64,000 nucleotides of DNA from SIG636 sp045537905 (GCA_045537905.1 JAZSQJ010000015.1:1-64000), one strand, 5' to 3'. Counted from the first letter of the stretch, positions 50,852-60,629 are shown. The notes: generated from the sequence alone by a model not told the origin. Program-made: numbers and translations.

Positions 50852-53800
50852 ATGTATAAAAGAATAACAACAAAAGTATTGTCCTATAAAAGAATAACAA
50901 CAAAAGTATTGTCCGCAATGCTCAGTTTTTTGATGGTGCTTAGCGTTTTTGTCTTCGTGCCTCCAAAGGACACCGCCGTTTCTGCCGCTGGCTATTACAA
51001 ATGGAGCGGATATGCTACCTATCTGCAGGGCGCAGGTACCGAGGACGACCCGTTTTTGATAAACACACCAAACGAGCTGGCTTATTTCCGTAAGCAGGTA
51101 AGTGCAACGGATGGCACAATAAGCTATTATGCCAATAACGATACCACTACCACCGCAAAGACCAAGGATGCCCAGGCGGCTTTCTATAGGCTCACCACAG
51201 ACATATACTATAACGACCCTAACGGTACTGAGTGGGAAAGCTGGTCGGATACCGTGGGTCCCACCAACGGCGGTGCCTCTATCCACAAATGGGCACCTGC
51301 AGGCTACGATAACGAAAGCACCCGCCGTTTTCAAGGCTGCTTTGACGGCGACGGCCACACGATCTATGGCTTGTACATAGCATATCCTGACAAGAACTGC
51401 ATTGGCTTTATAGGCTCCTTCCGTTACGGCACTATAAAGGACCTTACACTGGCAAAGGGCTATGTAAGCGGCGCCAACCTTGTAGGCGGATTTGTGGGTC
51501 AGGCAAAGGTTTGCACCGAGCTTATCAACTGCCACAGCACCCTCCGTGTAAAGGGTGCTATAGGTGTAGGCGGTCTTGTAGGCGGTAACCCTAAGGACGC
51601 TACCGCCCCTTATACCGACGTCGACGTAAACAGCGAGGCAACCATAGCCAACTACGTGTTGTACAACTGTAGCAACGGTGGTGACGTCAGCGGTACCCAC
51701 TACGTAGGCGGTCTGGCAGGCATAGTAAGTGCAGGCTCCTCCAGAGTGCAGATATACAGGTCAAGCAACAGCGGTACTGTCAGTGCAACAACCAATTGTA
51801 CGGGCGGTATACTTGGTGGTGTAAGCGAAGTGGACAATTTCGGACACAGCCACATACAGCACTGTGTAAACACAGGTAAGATACAGGGCGGTACAGGCTA
51901 TTATACAGGCGGTATAGTAGGCTGTGGCAGAGCTATTGAGGTTGAAAACTGTATAAACCATTCCGATATAAGTGCAAACGGAGCAATATACACGGGCGGC
52001 ATCTCGGGCGGCTGTAATTCCGGAGACGGTCTTTCCAACAGCAAGGTAAAAAGCTGCTTTAACTACGGTAACGTAACGGGTACCCAGTATACCGGCGGTA
52101 TAATAGGCGTTGCAAAAAGCACTAATGTAAATATGTGCGGTAATATCGGCAACGTTAAGGGAAGCTCCTATGTTGGGGGTATTTCAGGCAAGTCCGGCGG
52201 TAGTAACGATAACCGTGATACCGAGCTTTACGATTGCTACAACACAGGCAGTGTTACCAGCACCGACAATAGTAGCAGTGTTGCAGGTATTGTGGGCGAG
52301 GCATACTGCGAGGGTACGGTAAGCGACAACAAGTTTGTAAAGGTTAAACGCTGTATCAACCTTGGTGCGGTAACGGGTGGCAGGGCGATTGCCAACACCA
52401 CCAGCACTCTTATGAACAGCGCGGGGACAGGTCTGTTTGTGTATCAGTATGCAAATACCTGCTTTGGTCTTGCAGGGGTAAACACCGGCTTTGACGGCGG
52501 TGTAGCGGTAAGCTCCCTTGCAAGCAAGGAGGTGCTTGATAAGCTTAATGCAGGTGGCGCCTGGTCCGCAGGCTATCCTTATCCCACTCTTAACAGCATT
52601 CCCTATGAGCACCAGGGCAGGTCAGAGATGTTTGGCGTAGCAGACGTTAAGGCAGCAAACGCTCCTGCACTGGAAATAAGCTATAAGATAAATACAGCAA
52701 ACAGCTACTACAAAAGCCTTTCTGCATTCGATATAGAACACGGCGTGCTTGCAGTCAAGAGCGAGACTCTTGGCGAGGCAGAGCTTACGGCAAGCACCAA
52801 CGGCGTTATCAACTGTAAGGGCAATCTCTCCTCCTCTACGGTAAATGCCGTTCTCGGCAACGTATCGGCAGATGACTTTGACGATATGTTTACCCTCCGT
52901 CCCTACGCAGTATTCACCGTAGAGTCTGTACAGATTTACGTTTACGGCACCCCTACGGAAAGCTCGTTTTACACCGCAAAGGGCAGTGCAGACATATCTG
53001 CCATAAGCAATACAGCTGCATTCAGCTGTGACGAAAAGCTGTTTTTGCTTACGGGCACTACAGACAAAATCAATACAGGCATCATCTCCTCGGGTGAGAA
53101 CGAAAGCATAAGCTTTATCTCTGCAGACCCCACCGTTGCTACCGTCAGTGGCGGCACGGTAAAGGGACTTAAAGCGGGCGTTACCGACGTTACCGTAACC
53201 TATACAGGTCCCTGGGGTGCAAAAACCGGGCACTGCAAGGTAACGGTGCTTAACGACCTAACAAGCACAGTTTACGCCAACCAATATGCAGAAAAGACCG
53301 GAGACCTTCGTCTCCACACAAACAAGCTTGTCCGTGTAGGTACTACCAACAAAAACGACGCCTTTGTTCTTGACTTCAACGGTACCGTGATTATGATAGA
53401 CGGCGGTAATAGAAATGACGAGTCCTTGAAGTATCTTCTTAAGCTCCGTGACGAGTTTTTGGAGGAGGGCTACAAAAACGGCTTGCTTACCGAGTCTCAG
53501 TATTACCGGAGACTGCTTTCCGACAAGTGTAAGATACAGCTTACAAGTCTTATAACCCACTGGCACTCTGACCATATCTATGCTCTTCGCTACGTTATCA
53601 ACCAAAGCACCAGAGTTGCTATCAACGAGATGTATACCGTAAAGGCACCTGCGGGCACCGATGCTGAAAGCTACAACAGTTATATTTTGGCCCATGATAG
53701 GATGATAACGGCGCTGCAGACCAATAATCCCAATATGGTGGAAAACCGCTTTGATTACGAAACGAAGGTAGTTCGTTATATAGGCGACAACGGTACGGTT

Positions 53801-54817
53801 TCCACAGGCTCTACAGGTTGTCCCGTTAAGCTTACTATGCTTACCGGCAAGGACTGGAGTACCGTTGCGGCAATGAAAACCTATGACACGGCATGGATAA
53901 ACTCCAGCTCCTCCTGGTTCCTGTTCGAGTACGGCGGCAGCAAGCTGTTGTTCACAGGTGACACCTATCCAACTAACACAGGCACTACCTATACAGGTAC
54001 AAGCACTGTAGGTAACACCGCAGTGGATTATATGCTCTATAAGTACGCCTCCGTTCTGGATGGCGGCGTAACCTTCCTTGACGTAAACCACCACGCCCGT
54101 TCATCTTTCGTGGAAAACATTTACACCGTAACCAAGCCTAAGCTTATATTTGCAGGCGTAAACTACGGCAGGGACGATCCAAAGGCAACGGATAAGGCGG
54201 TAGAAACGGGCGACTTCTACCTTGGCGGCGATGCCGAGCAGGTATTTGTGTTCAGTGCAAAGGGCAGCATAGATACAAGCGGTGCCCTCTGCTCCTATTC
54301 CCAAAACGACAACGGCAGGGCAATTCGCAATTCCCTGCCCATCAGCTATGACGCAGAGTATGCCCTTGTTGACGACGCAGAGATAAAAACCACAGCACCC
54401 ACGGGTGTCAGTCTCAGTTCAAGCACCCTTTGGTTGGCGGAGGGTGACGTTGCGTGGCTTTCCGCAAAGGTAAGTGGCGGCACTACGGTTGACAAAAATG
54501 TGGTATGGACTGTCAGCGATCCCGGCGTGCTCAGCACTGACGGCGCCTATGTAACCGCCCACAAAACGGGTAAGGTAACCGTTGCCGTAAAGGCTGGCAG
54601 CTATAGCGATAGCTGCACAGTTAACGTGGTTGTCAGGGGTGACGTCAACAGGGACGGTGTTTTCAGTACGGCAGACTGTATTTCTCTTAAGATGGCGATA
54701 ATCCAGGCTATAGAGATAAGCGACTTTATGCTTGCTGCAGGCGATTTCAGCAGGGACGGCGTAATAACCGCTACGGATTACAGTGCACTGATGCAATATA
54801 TAAAAACCAACGGCTAA
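50852..54817 (+). CDS. Secreted MBL-fold protein with GLUG-like repeats, Big2-like and dockerin domains
   Basis: 1321 aa exported protein. The signal peptide has its first residues duplicated (YKRITTKVLS twice). Residues ~45-590 hold GLUG-type Gly-rich beta repeats (VGGLVGGN, YVGGLAGIV, YTGGIVGCG). A Big2-like stretch (~740-800) is followed by a metallo-beta-lactamase-fold domain (~830-1150) with FVLDFNGTVIMIDGG, the metal motif ITHWHSDHIYAL, FTGDTYP and VNHHARSSFV. A second Big2-like domain (~1180-1250) precedes a C-terminal dockerin (~1257-1321: GDVNRDGVFSTADCISLK..AGDFSRDGVITATDYSALM). It is probably a secreted hydrolase of unknown substrate displayed through a cohesin. GGAGG precedes the ATG. 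Confidence 0.85.
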   Translation: MYKRITTKVLSYKRITTKVLSAMLSFLMVLSVFVFVPPKDTAVSAAGYYKWSGYATYLQGAGTEDDPFLINTPNELAYFRKQVSATDGTISYYANNDTTTTAKTKDAQAAFYRLTTDIYYNDPNGTEWESWSDTVGPTNGGASIHKWAPAGYDNESTRRFQGCFDGDGHTIYGLYIAYPDKNCIGFIGSFRYGTIKDLTLAKGYVSGANLVGGFVGQAKVCTELINCHSTLRVKGAIGVGGLVGGNPKDATAPYTDVDVNSEATIANYVLYNCSNGGDVSGTHYVGGLAGIVSAGSSRVQIYRSSNSGTVSATTNCTGGILGGVSEVDNFGHSHIQHCVNTGKIQGGTGYYTGGIVGCGRAIEVENCINHSDISANGAIYTGGISGGCNSGDGLSNSKVKSCFNYGNVTGTQYTGGIIGVAKSTNVNMCGNIGNVKGSSYVGGISGKSGGSNDNRDTELYDCYNTGSVTSTDNSSSVAGIVGEAYCEGTVSDNKFVKVKRCINLGAVTGGRAIANTTSTLMNSAGTGLFVYQYANTCFGLAGVNTGFDGGVAVSSLASKEVLDKLNAGGAWSAGYPYPTLNSIPYEHQGRSEMFGVADVKAANAPALEISYKINTANSYYKSLSAFDIEHGVLAVKSETLGEAELTASTNGVINCKGNLSSSTVNAVLGNVSADDFDDMFTLRPYAVFTVESVQIYVYGTPTESSFYTAKGSADISAISNTAAFSCDEKLFLLTGTTDKINTGIISSGENESISFISADPTVATVSGGTVKGLKAGVTDVTVTYTGPWGAKTGHCKVTVLNDLTSTVYANQYAEKTGDLRLHTNKLVRVGTTNKNDAFVLDFNGTVIMIDGGNRNDESLKYLLKLRDEFLEEGYKNGLLTESQYYRRLLSDKCKIQLTSLITHWHSDHIYALRYVINQSTRVAINEMYTVKAPAGTDAESYNSYILAHDRMITALQTNNPNMVENRFDYETKVVRYIGDNGTVSTGSTGCPVKLTMLTGKDWSTVAAMKTYDTAWINSSSSWFLFEYGGSKLLFTGDTYPTNTGTTYTGTSTVGNTAVDYMLYKYASVLDGGVTFLDVNHHARSSFVENIYTVTKPKLIFAGVNYGRDDPKATDKAVETGDFYLGGDAEQVFVFSAKGSIDTSGALCSYSQNDNGRAIRNSLPISYDAEYALVDDAEIKTTAPTGVSLSSSTLWLAEGDVAWLSAKVSGGTTVDKNVVWTVSDPGVLSTDGAYVTAHKTGKVTVAVKAGSYSDSCTVNVVVRGDVNRDGVFSTADCISLKMAIIQAIEISDFMLAAGDFSRDGVITATDYSALMQYIKTNG
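50855..50914 (+). repeat. Perfect 30-bp tandem duplication in signal-peptide coding region
   Basis: 50855-50884 is repeated exactly at 50885-50914 and adds ten residues (YKRITTKVLS) to the basic n-region without shifting frame. The lack of any mismatch implies recent origin. Confidence 0.95.
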
Positions 54818-54830
54818 AGGAGTGTAAACT

Positions 54831-55352
54831 ATGGACTTTTTCAAATTTGCTTCAGACAGATATTCGGTAAGAAAATTTCAAAACAAAGCTCTGGCGGGGG
54901 ATGTTATAGACAAAATACTTGCCTGCGGACACGTAGCGCCAACGGGTTGTAACTATCAACCCCAAAGGATACTGGTGCTTAACACTGCAGAGTCTATAGA
55001 GAAGCTGAAAAGCTGTACCAAGTGTCATTTTGATGCACCTACTGCTATGCTTATATGCTATAACAGGGACGAAACCTGGGTAAGAAAGTATGACGGAGCT
55101 ACGTCTGCTCCAACGGACGCCGCTATAGTTACCACCCATCTTATGCTTATGGCACACTCTCTTGGAGTAGGCTCCTGCTGGGTAATGCATTTCGATCCCG
55201 AGGCGGTAAGAAAAGAGTTTTCCGTTCCCGAAAATTATATACCTCACTCCCTTCTTGTTATGGGCTACCCTCACGAGGATAGCGTTCCTAACGAAAGGCA
55301 CAGCCAAACAAGGCCTATTGATGAGGTTGTTTATTACGAAAAGTTTCAGTAA
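54831..55352 (+). CDS. Nitroreductase-family protein
   Basis: 173 aa FMN-dependent oxidoreductase-type protein. The N-terminal FMN-phosphate motif DRYSVRKFQNKAL, the middle HVAPTGCNYQPQRILVL, and the C-terminal AHSLGVGSCWVMHFD and VMGYPHEDSVPNERHSQTRPIDEVVYY fit the short nitroreductases of clostridia. The physiological substrate is unknown. Its ATG lies 13 bp after the MBL-dockerin stop with AAAGGAG between, so it may be cotranscribed although functionally unrelated. Followed by the MATE gene after 26 bp. Confidence 0.9.
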   Translation: MDFFKFASDRYSVRKFQNKALAGDVIDKILACGHVAPTGCNYQPQRILVLNTAESIEKLKSCTKCHFDAPTAMLICYNRDETWVRKYDGATSAPTDAAIVTTHLMLMAHSLGVGSCWVMHFDPEAVRKEFSVPENYIPHSLLVMGYPHEDSVPNERHSQTRPIDEVVYYEKFQ

Positions 55353-55378
55353 AGCCGTCGGGAGATAACATAAAAACA

Positions 55379-56749
55379 ATGGACAGTAAAAAAATAAGCA
55401 AAGATTTTACGTCGGGTAATATAGCCACTCAGCTTTTGTGGTTTACCGTACCCTTTATGGCATCCAACGCCTTGCAGGTACTGTACAGCACGGTGGATAT
55501 GGTAATAGTAGGGAAGTACGTAGGCACAGCGGGTCTGTCTGCCGTTTCCCAAAGCAGCCAGATACTAAATTTTGCAACTATGGTGTGTCTCGGTTTTTCC
55601 AATGGCGGACAGGTTCTTGTATCACAGGCTATCGGCGCAGGCAAGCGTAAGGAGCTAAACCGTATCATAGGTACTCTTTTCAGCCTGATACTTATACTGG
55701 CGGTAGTGCTATCCGTATTTATGCTCTGTGCCAGACATTGGTTGGTTGACGTAATGAATATCCCCACCGAAGCCCTTGACTACTCGCTGGACTATCTTAT
55801 AATATGCGGCGGCGGTCTTGTGTTTACCGCAGGCTATAATATGGTGTCAGCCGTGCTACGCGGTATGGGTGACTCCAAAAGACCCTTTCTGTTTATCGGC
55901 ATAGCCTCTGCTGTAAACCTGGCGCTGGATATAGTGTTTACAGGCCTTCTCGGCTGGGAGGTAGCAGGTGCCGCTTGGGCAACCATTATAGGTCAGGCGG
56001 TTTCCTTCCTGTTTTCCTTGGTATACCTCTACCGAAAAAAGGAGCAGTTTGGTTTTGATTTCAAAAAGCAAAGCTTTGCTATTGATAAGCATTACAGTAA
56101 GATGATAAGCTCTCTGGGGGCACCTATGGCAATCCAGTCGGGCTGTATCAATTTATCTATGCTTTTTGTAAACTCTCTGGTAAACGACATCGACGTAGTG
56201 GCATCCGCTACCTTTGGAGTAGGCATCCGTATAGACGATATAATCAACAAAATCTCCCAGGGCATCCAGTATGCGGCTATGCCTATGATAAGCCAGAATA
56301 TTGCGGCAAAGCGAGAGGATAGGGGCGTAAAGGTTGTATGGTACGCCTGGCTCTATTCCGGTATATTTACGGTTGTATCCATAGCGGCGTATCTCATCTT
56401 CGGTAAGGAGCTGTTTATGATGTTCTCCGATGACCCTCTGGTGCACGGTATGTCTGGTGAATTTATCAGCGCCATCCTCTGGATGTTCCCTGCCCTTGCG
56501 GTGATGCGTGGCAGCAGTGCCTTTATACAGGGTATCGGTAACGCCAAGCTCAGTATGGTGCTGGCACTGCTTGACGGCGTAATCCTCCGTATAGGCTTCA
56601 GTTGGCTTTTCGGTATAGTATTCGGCTGGGGCTTCTTTGGCTTTGTTCTTGGCTACGGTATAGCGGCATACGGCTGTGCTATCCCGGGTATGATATACTT
56701 CCTCAGCGGCAGGTGGAAAAAACGGAAGGTTCTGGCAGAGGATATATAA
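55379..56749 (+). CDS. MATE-family efflux transporter
   Basis: 456 aa, about 12 membrane helices, an Na+/H+-coupled exporter of drugs or metabolites. Family signature at the N-terminus: ATQLLWFTVPFMASNALQVLYSTVDMVIVGKYVGTAGLSAVSQSSQI, and a duplicated second half starting near MISSLGAPMAIQSGCINLSMLFVNSLVNDIDVVASATFGVGIRID. The charged loop EKRDR..DFK separates the halves. GGGAG lies 12 nt before the ATG. Downstream of the nitroreductase gene, probably in one operon. Substrate unknown. Confidence 0.92.
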   Translation: MDSKKISKDFTSGNIATQLLWFTVPFMASNALQVLYSTVDMVIVGKYVGTAGLSAVSQSSQILNFATMVCLGFSNGGQVLVSQAIGAGKRKELNRIIGTLFSLILILAVVLSVFMLCARHWLVDVMNIPTEALDYSLDYLIICGGGLVFTAGYNMVSAVLRGMGDSKRPFLFIGIASAVNLALDIVFTGLLGWEVAGAAWATIIGQAVSFLFSLVYLYRKKEQFGFDFKKQSFAIDKHYSKMISSLGAPMAIQSGCINLSMLFVNSLVNDIDVVASATFGVGIRIDDIINKISQGIQYAAMPMISQNIAAKREDRGVKVVWYAWLYSGIFTVVSIAAYLIFGKELFMMFSDDPLVHGMSGEFISAILWMFPALAVMRGSSAFIQGIGNAKLSMVLALLDGVILRIGFSWLFGIVFGWGFFGFVLGYGIAAYGCAIPGMIYFLSGRWKKRKVLAEDI

Positions 56750-56807
56750 GCTTGTTTTTTGTTGAAAATCAACAAAAACGCCCTGCAAAATCTATACTGT
56801 TTTTCGC

Positions 56808-56836
56808 TTGTTGATTTGATGGAAATGTGATATAAT
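56808..56836 (+). promoter_or_regulatory. Promoter of C39-dockerin gene
   Basis: TTGTTG (56808-56813), 17 bp, TATAAT (56831-56836). A weak TTTTTGTTGA/TCAACAAAAA hairpin at 56755-56777 may end the MATE message. Confidence 0.65.
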
Positions 56837-56868
56837 TTATGTGATTTTTGATGTATTTGGAGGCAGTT

Positions 56869-58800
56869 ATGAAAAAGTGTTTTACCAAATCCTTTTCGTT
56901 GGTCTTGGCGGCATTGTTGCTTATCCCTATGTTTGTAATCCAGGCTGGGGCGGCAATCACCTTTGAGCGTAAGCTTGGTGTGCCCGTTGACTATCAGTTT
57001 AACTATACAACCGTAAGATGGGGAACGGACAGGTCTACCAAGTCCTCCGGCTGCGGTGCGGCAAGTGCATCTATGGTTGTTGAATATTTTACAAACAATA
57101 CCAGCCAAAACCCCGACACACTCTTTACCTGGTGCTGTAAAAACGGCTACTACTACGGTAGCGGTCTGGATTTCTCTACGGTAGGCGTGCTTTGTAAAAA
57201 CTACGGTGTTACAATGACCTACGCCAGCGGTCAGACTCAGGTTATCAACGCTCTTAAGGCAGGTAACCCCGTTATTGCTCTTATGGGTCCCGGCACCTTC
57301 ACCAGCGGCGGTCACTACATAGTACTTTCCGGTATCAAGATTGAGAACGGCACTACTTATATCAGAGTAAATGACCCCAACAGCTCTTCCAGAACAAACA
57401 GCTACTACACCATAAGCCTTATTGCAAGCCAGCTTAAAAATTGGGCAATCTGTACCTACAGTACAGCGGCAAAGGGTGCGGTTAGCGACTTTTACGTAGA
57501 GCCCGGTAAGTTCAGTCAGGTTTACTGCAGTGACGGCGGTCTTAACCTCCGTTCCCAGGCTTCCTCCTCCAGCACCCTCCTTGTTACCATTCCCAACTAC
57601 ACCTATCTGCAGATACAAAGCGTTTCCGGCAGTTGGGCATATACCACCTATAACGGTATGAGCGGCTACGTTTATACCAGCTATCTCCACGACGGCGGTG
57701 ATCCTAAGATTACTGCTCCCACCCTTAACGCTCCCTCTACCCTGGCATACGGTGCGTCTGCTACCGTTTCCTGGGCGGCTGTTCCCGATGCTACAAGCTA
57801 CAGCTATACTGCTCAGGCTTACCCCGGCGAAATCAGTGCAGGCAACGCCAAAACAATAGCTTCCGGCTCCGGTACTGCCACCAGCTTCAGCATCCCTGCT
57901 CAGACAAGCGGCAAGTACGTTAAGGTTAGCGTTACCGCAACGGGTGCTACCAACTCCGCCACCTCCACGTCTGAGATTATGCTTGGCAGTGTTTCCGCAT
58001 ATCCCGACAGCGTTCAGTATATCCCCGTTGTGGATATCAACGGCGGCGTTAACGTAAGCAGCGCCACGGTATGGACGGCAGACAAGGGCTCTGCATTCTC
58101 TGCAGTATACTGGGATGCCTTCCTCTGCTCTCCCAATACCGACGGTACTTATACCGTTAAGGAGGCACACAGAAGCGGCAGTACCAAATCCATTACCGTA
58201 AGCGGTACGAATATACTGTTTGCTATACATATGAGCTATACTAACTACGAATATGCAAACGCAATAGCAGTAGGCGATAAGCTCAGCCTCAACGGCGTAT
58301 ATCTTGATAAAAAAACCGTTAATGCAAAGGCACATATCCTTGTAAACGGCGGCATACCTCTTGCTCCTGCTGATATAACTCCTGCCGTTCCTTCCGTTAA
58401 AAAGGTTAACGGTAACGCATACCGCGGCTTTGCCGAAAACACCACTATTGCCGACGCAAAGAGCAAGTTTGCAGAAAACGGCAAGTATCTTGAGATAAGA
58501 AACGCAAAGGGCGAGCTTGTTGGTGACAGCGATATCCTTTGCACAGGCTATACGGTAAACATCGTTGTAAACGGTAACGCATCCGTTTCCTACGATATAG
58601 TTGTAGCAGGGGATATCAACGGCGACGGTGTTATCAGCACCAGCGACTACACCTCCGTTAAGCAGGTGCTTAAATCTGCCGCTACCGTAAAGGGCGCTTA
58701 CAGCCACGCTACCGATATTGATGCAGACGGCTCTGTTTCCTCTAACGATTACATCGTGCTTAAAAGCCATATTAACGGCACGGGTAAGATAAACGGCTAA
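56869..58800 (+). CDS. Secreted C39-like cysteine peptidase with SH3 and dockerin domains
   Basis: 643 aa. Signal peptide (1-29, ending AGAA). A C39-like papain-fold domain (~30-205) shows the nucleophile Cys in KSSGCGAASASMVVEYF, the His in TSGGHYIVLSG and the Asp in VNDPNS. A bacterial SH3 domain (~225-285: GLNLRSQASSSSTLL..GYVYTSYL) follows, then Fn3-like beta domains (~290-575), and a C-terminal dockerin (~580-640: GDINGDGVISTSDYTSVKQVL..DIDADGSVSSNDYIVLK). It is predicted to cut peptides or peptidoglycan stems outside the cell. GGAGG precedes the ATG at 56869; the upstream extension overlaps the promoter region. The 705-codon opposite-strand ORF is a shadow. Confidence 0.88.
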   Translation: MKKCFTKSFSLVLAALLLIPMFVIQAGAAITFERKLGVPVDYQFNYTTVRWGTDRSTKSSGCGAASASMVVEYFTNNTSQNPDTLFTWCCKNGYYYGSGLDFSTVGVLCKNYGVTMTYASGQTQVINALKAGNPVIALMGPGTFTSGGHYIVLSGIKIENGTTYIRVNDPNSSSRTNSYYTISLIASQLKNWAICTYSTAAKGAVSDFYVEPGKFSQVYCSDGGLNLRSQASSSSTLLVTIPNYTYLQIQSVSGSWAYTTYNGMSGYVYTSYLHDGGDPKITAPTLNAPSTLAYGASATVSWAAVPDATSYSYTAQAYPGEISAGNAKTIASGSGTATSFSIPAQTSGKYVKVSVTATGATNSATSTSEIMLGSVSAYPDSVQYIPVVDINGGVNVSSATVWTADKGSAFSAVYWDAFLCSPNTDGTYTVKEAHRSGSTKSITVSGTNILFAIHMSYTNYEYANAIAVGDKLSLNGVYLDKKTVNAKAHILVNGGIPLAPADITPAVPSVKKVNGNAYRGFAENTTIADAKSKFAENGKYLEIRNAKGELVGDSDILCTGYTVNIVVNGNASVSYDIVVAGDINGDGVISTSDYTSVKQVLKSAATVKGAYSHATDIDADGSVSSNDYIVLKSHINGTGKING

Positions 58801-58810
58801 TTAAAATCTA

Positions 58811-58853
58811 AAATAGAAATGCCTCTCGCGTAATGCGAGAGGCATTTTTGCTG
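58811..58853. terminator. Bidirectional terminator (C39-dockerin / YgjV-like)
   Basis: AAATGCCTCTCGC / GCGAGAGGCATTT perfect stem with a GTAAT loop. Confidence 0.85.
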
Positions 58854-58856
58854 TAG

Positions 58857-59390
58857 TTACGCTTCTTTTTTACCGTATTTTACAATGGCATACAGGTCTG
58901 CTATCAATTCAAAGCTGTAGGACAGGGCAACAAATATCATATCACCAAGCAATAACAGGTAAGCTATAGCCAAAATGTGGGGAATGATAATAGTGTATCT
59001 TACGGTCTTTATGTTTCTTATCCTGAAAATAAAGGCGTACATAACCTGCGAAACAAGCTGAAGCAGGTCAAGGGGCTTAGCGGTTTTAAGTATAACCAGG
59101 TTTACCAGCAGGTAAGCGCATACCGTCAAAAAGCCAAAAAGATAGGAGTAGGCAATATGGGCTTCCTTGTCCTTCCTTTCGTAGGCGAAAAAGGTAAGAG
59201 TACGGGTCAAGCCGACCGTAAGAGTAATCATCGCAAAATATTCTTCGCCAAAAAGGTAGGAAAAAAACATACACACCAGCCCTAAGGTTTGAAAAAGCAG
59301 GTATTTGGTTTTACTTTTGAACAGATAGCTAAGCACCATCAAGACAAGGGTTGCCGCCCCTGCCATCTGGGATAGGGTATAGTTATACAT
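58857..59390 (-). CDS. YgjV-family membrane protein
   Basis: 177 aa with about six membrane helices and short loops. The pattern LVLMVLSYLFKSKTKYLLFQTLGLVCMFFSYLFGE, then LTRTLTFFAYERKDKEAHIAYSYLFGF and ELIADLYAIVKYGKK, matches the YgjV ('inner membrane YgjV/Imp') family of unknown function. It starts 11 bp after the CBM9-like dockerin stop with only a weak AGGA upstream, so it is translated from that message. Confidence 0.8.
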   Translation of the reverse strand: MYNYTLSQMAGAATLVLMVLSYLFKSKTKYLLFQTLGLVCMFFSYLFGEEYFAMITLTVGLTRTLTFFAYERKDKEAHIAYSYLFGFLTVCAYLLVNLVILKTAKPLDLLQLVSQVMYAFIFRIRNIKTVRYTIIIPHILAIAYLLLLGDMIFVALSYSFELIADLYAIVKYGKKEA

Positions 59391-59401
59391 ACAATCCTAC
59401 G

Positions 59402-60427
59402 CTACTCAATAACAAAGGTACCAAAGTAGGCAGGCTGATGGAAGTTAGGTGTATTACCCCCAACCTCGGTCCACATACCGTAGTGTCTTACTCCGGTAAC
59501 GGCGTCACTGCCTATCTTGTAGAAGTTGCCTGTAAAGGTGTAGCCGGATACAAAGGTATCAAAGCTAAGGTCGGTCCCGTAAAGCCTCTGTAGCTTTGCT
59601 ATAGGCAGGTCCATAGTCAAAGTCCAGCGGTCGTCCTCAACCACAGGGTTCATCTCAAAAATCTCACTCATAGCCATATAATCGGTTATAGGCTTTCTGT
59701 TCTTTTGGGTCTTGCCAAACTGACAGCACATTGCACCCAAGGAGTTAGACTCAACGTTAATATAGCTTTCATTATCAAAAGCGGCAAAAAACTCCATACA
59801 GCTGTCAAGATATACAGGGTCGCCAAATTGGGTGTAGTTTGCAAGAGGCTCAGTCTCCATACAGGTCATACGGCAAATAAAGCCGTAGTCCTTTACATAA
59901 ACAAGCTGAGCATAGGCGTCATACTCCACGCTGTTAACCCACTTGTAAATATCAATTTCTGCTTTCTCTACGGCGTCCCAAAGAACGGCACTCTTATCGT
60001 CATAGCATTTAATTACGTAAGCACCCTCGGGATATTCAGGGGCGTAGCTTGTATCCTCCACAGTGCTGTCCGTAACACTGCTGTCAACGCTCTCTACGCT
60101 TTCCGCTGAGGATACGTCGGCGGATACTTCAACGGGGAAGCTATCGATAATCCCCGCATCGTAACGTAAAATCATCCCTGCGTCAAGGTTGTTGGTAGCC
60201 ATGTCGCCGTTTACGTTGGCTGCGGTGTGCTGTTCTGCAGTAAGCTCGATAAGCGCTGCATCATATTTAAGCACCAACACAGAATCGAGGTTGTTGGCTA
60301 TGCCGTCGCTATTTACGTCGCCGTAAGCAAAGCCTTCTCTGCTATCACAGTTGGCAAGGATAGCAAGGGGCAAAATACATGCCAGCAAAACAAGGGTGGC
60401 AGTTACTAAAGTCAGCTTTCTTTTCAT
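59402..60427 (-). CDS. Secreted dockerin protein with CBM9-like domain
   Basis: 341 aa. Signal peptide (~1-26). Unusually, the dockerin is N-terminal (~32-95): YGDVNSDGIANNLDSVLVLKYDAALIE and AANVNGDMATNNLDAGMILRYDAGII. A Ser/Val/Asp-rich linker follows, then a ~200-residue domain resembling carbohydrate-binding family 9-like proteins (AEIDIYKWVNSVEYDAYAQLVYVKDYGFICRMTCMETEPLANY, DSCMEFFAAFDNESYINVESNS, GNFYKIGSDAVTGVRHYGMW). No catalytic domain. The ATG at 60427 has GTGAGGA 5 nt upstream. Its dockerin belongs to the same NNLD/KYDAG class as the amidase at 11507-13900, so both may dock to the same cohesin. Confidence 0.82.
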   Translation of the reverse strand: MKRKLTLVTATLVLLACILPLAILANCDSREGFAYGDVNSDGIANNLDSVLVLKYDAALIELTAEQHTAANVNGDMATNNLDAGMILRYDAGIIDSFPVEVSADVSSAESVESVDSSVTDSTVEDTSYAPEYPEGAYVIKCYDDKSAVLWDAVEKAEIDIYKWVNSVEYDAYAQLVYVKDYGFICRMTCMETEPLANYTQFGDPVYLDSCMEFFAAFDNESYINVESNSLGAMCCQFGKTQKNRKPITDYMAMSEIFEMNPVVEDDRWTLTMDLPIAKLQRLYGTDLSFDTFVSGYTFTGNFYKIGSDAVTGVRHYGMWTEVGGNTPNFHQPAYFGTFVIE

Positions 60428-60457
60428 AATATTCCTCACAATTTACATATTAACAGC

Positions 60458-60486
60458 ATTATAACACAATAAAACAAGGTTTTCAA
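60458..60486 (-). promoter_or_regulatory. Promoter of CBM9-like dockerin and YgjV-like genes
   Basis: Minus strand TTGAAA (60481-60486), 17 bp, TATAAT (60458-60463). Confidence 0.7.
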
Positions 60487-60553
60487 TAACAAGAAAAATA
60501 TAAATTGTGCGGGTTCTACAATAAGGATGGAGTCTTTATGTTCACAATTAATA

Positions 60554-60582
60554 TTGTAATATGATCCTTGAAGTATTATAAT
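60554..60582 (+). promoter_or_regulatory. Promoter of 60630 lipoprotein gene
   Basis: TTGTAA (60554-60559), 17 bp, TATAAT (60577-60582). Confidence 0.65.
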
Positions 60583-60629
60583 ATGAATAAGTAATTAAAA
60601 GGCATTGTTTTCAAATTCAGGAGGAGGTT

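Noticed and set aside
56653..58770. 705-codon minus-strand open frame opposite the C39-dockerin gene
   Set aside because: Shadow of a well-supported plus-strand gene; Cys/Val/Gly-rich translation without domains, running across the promoter at 56808.
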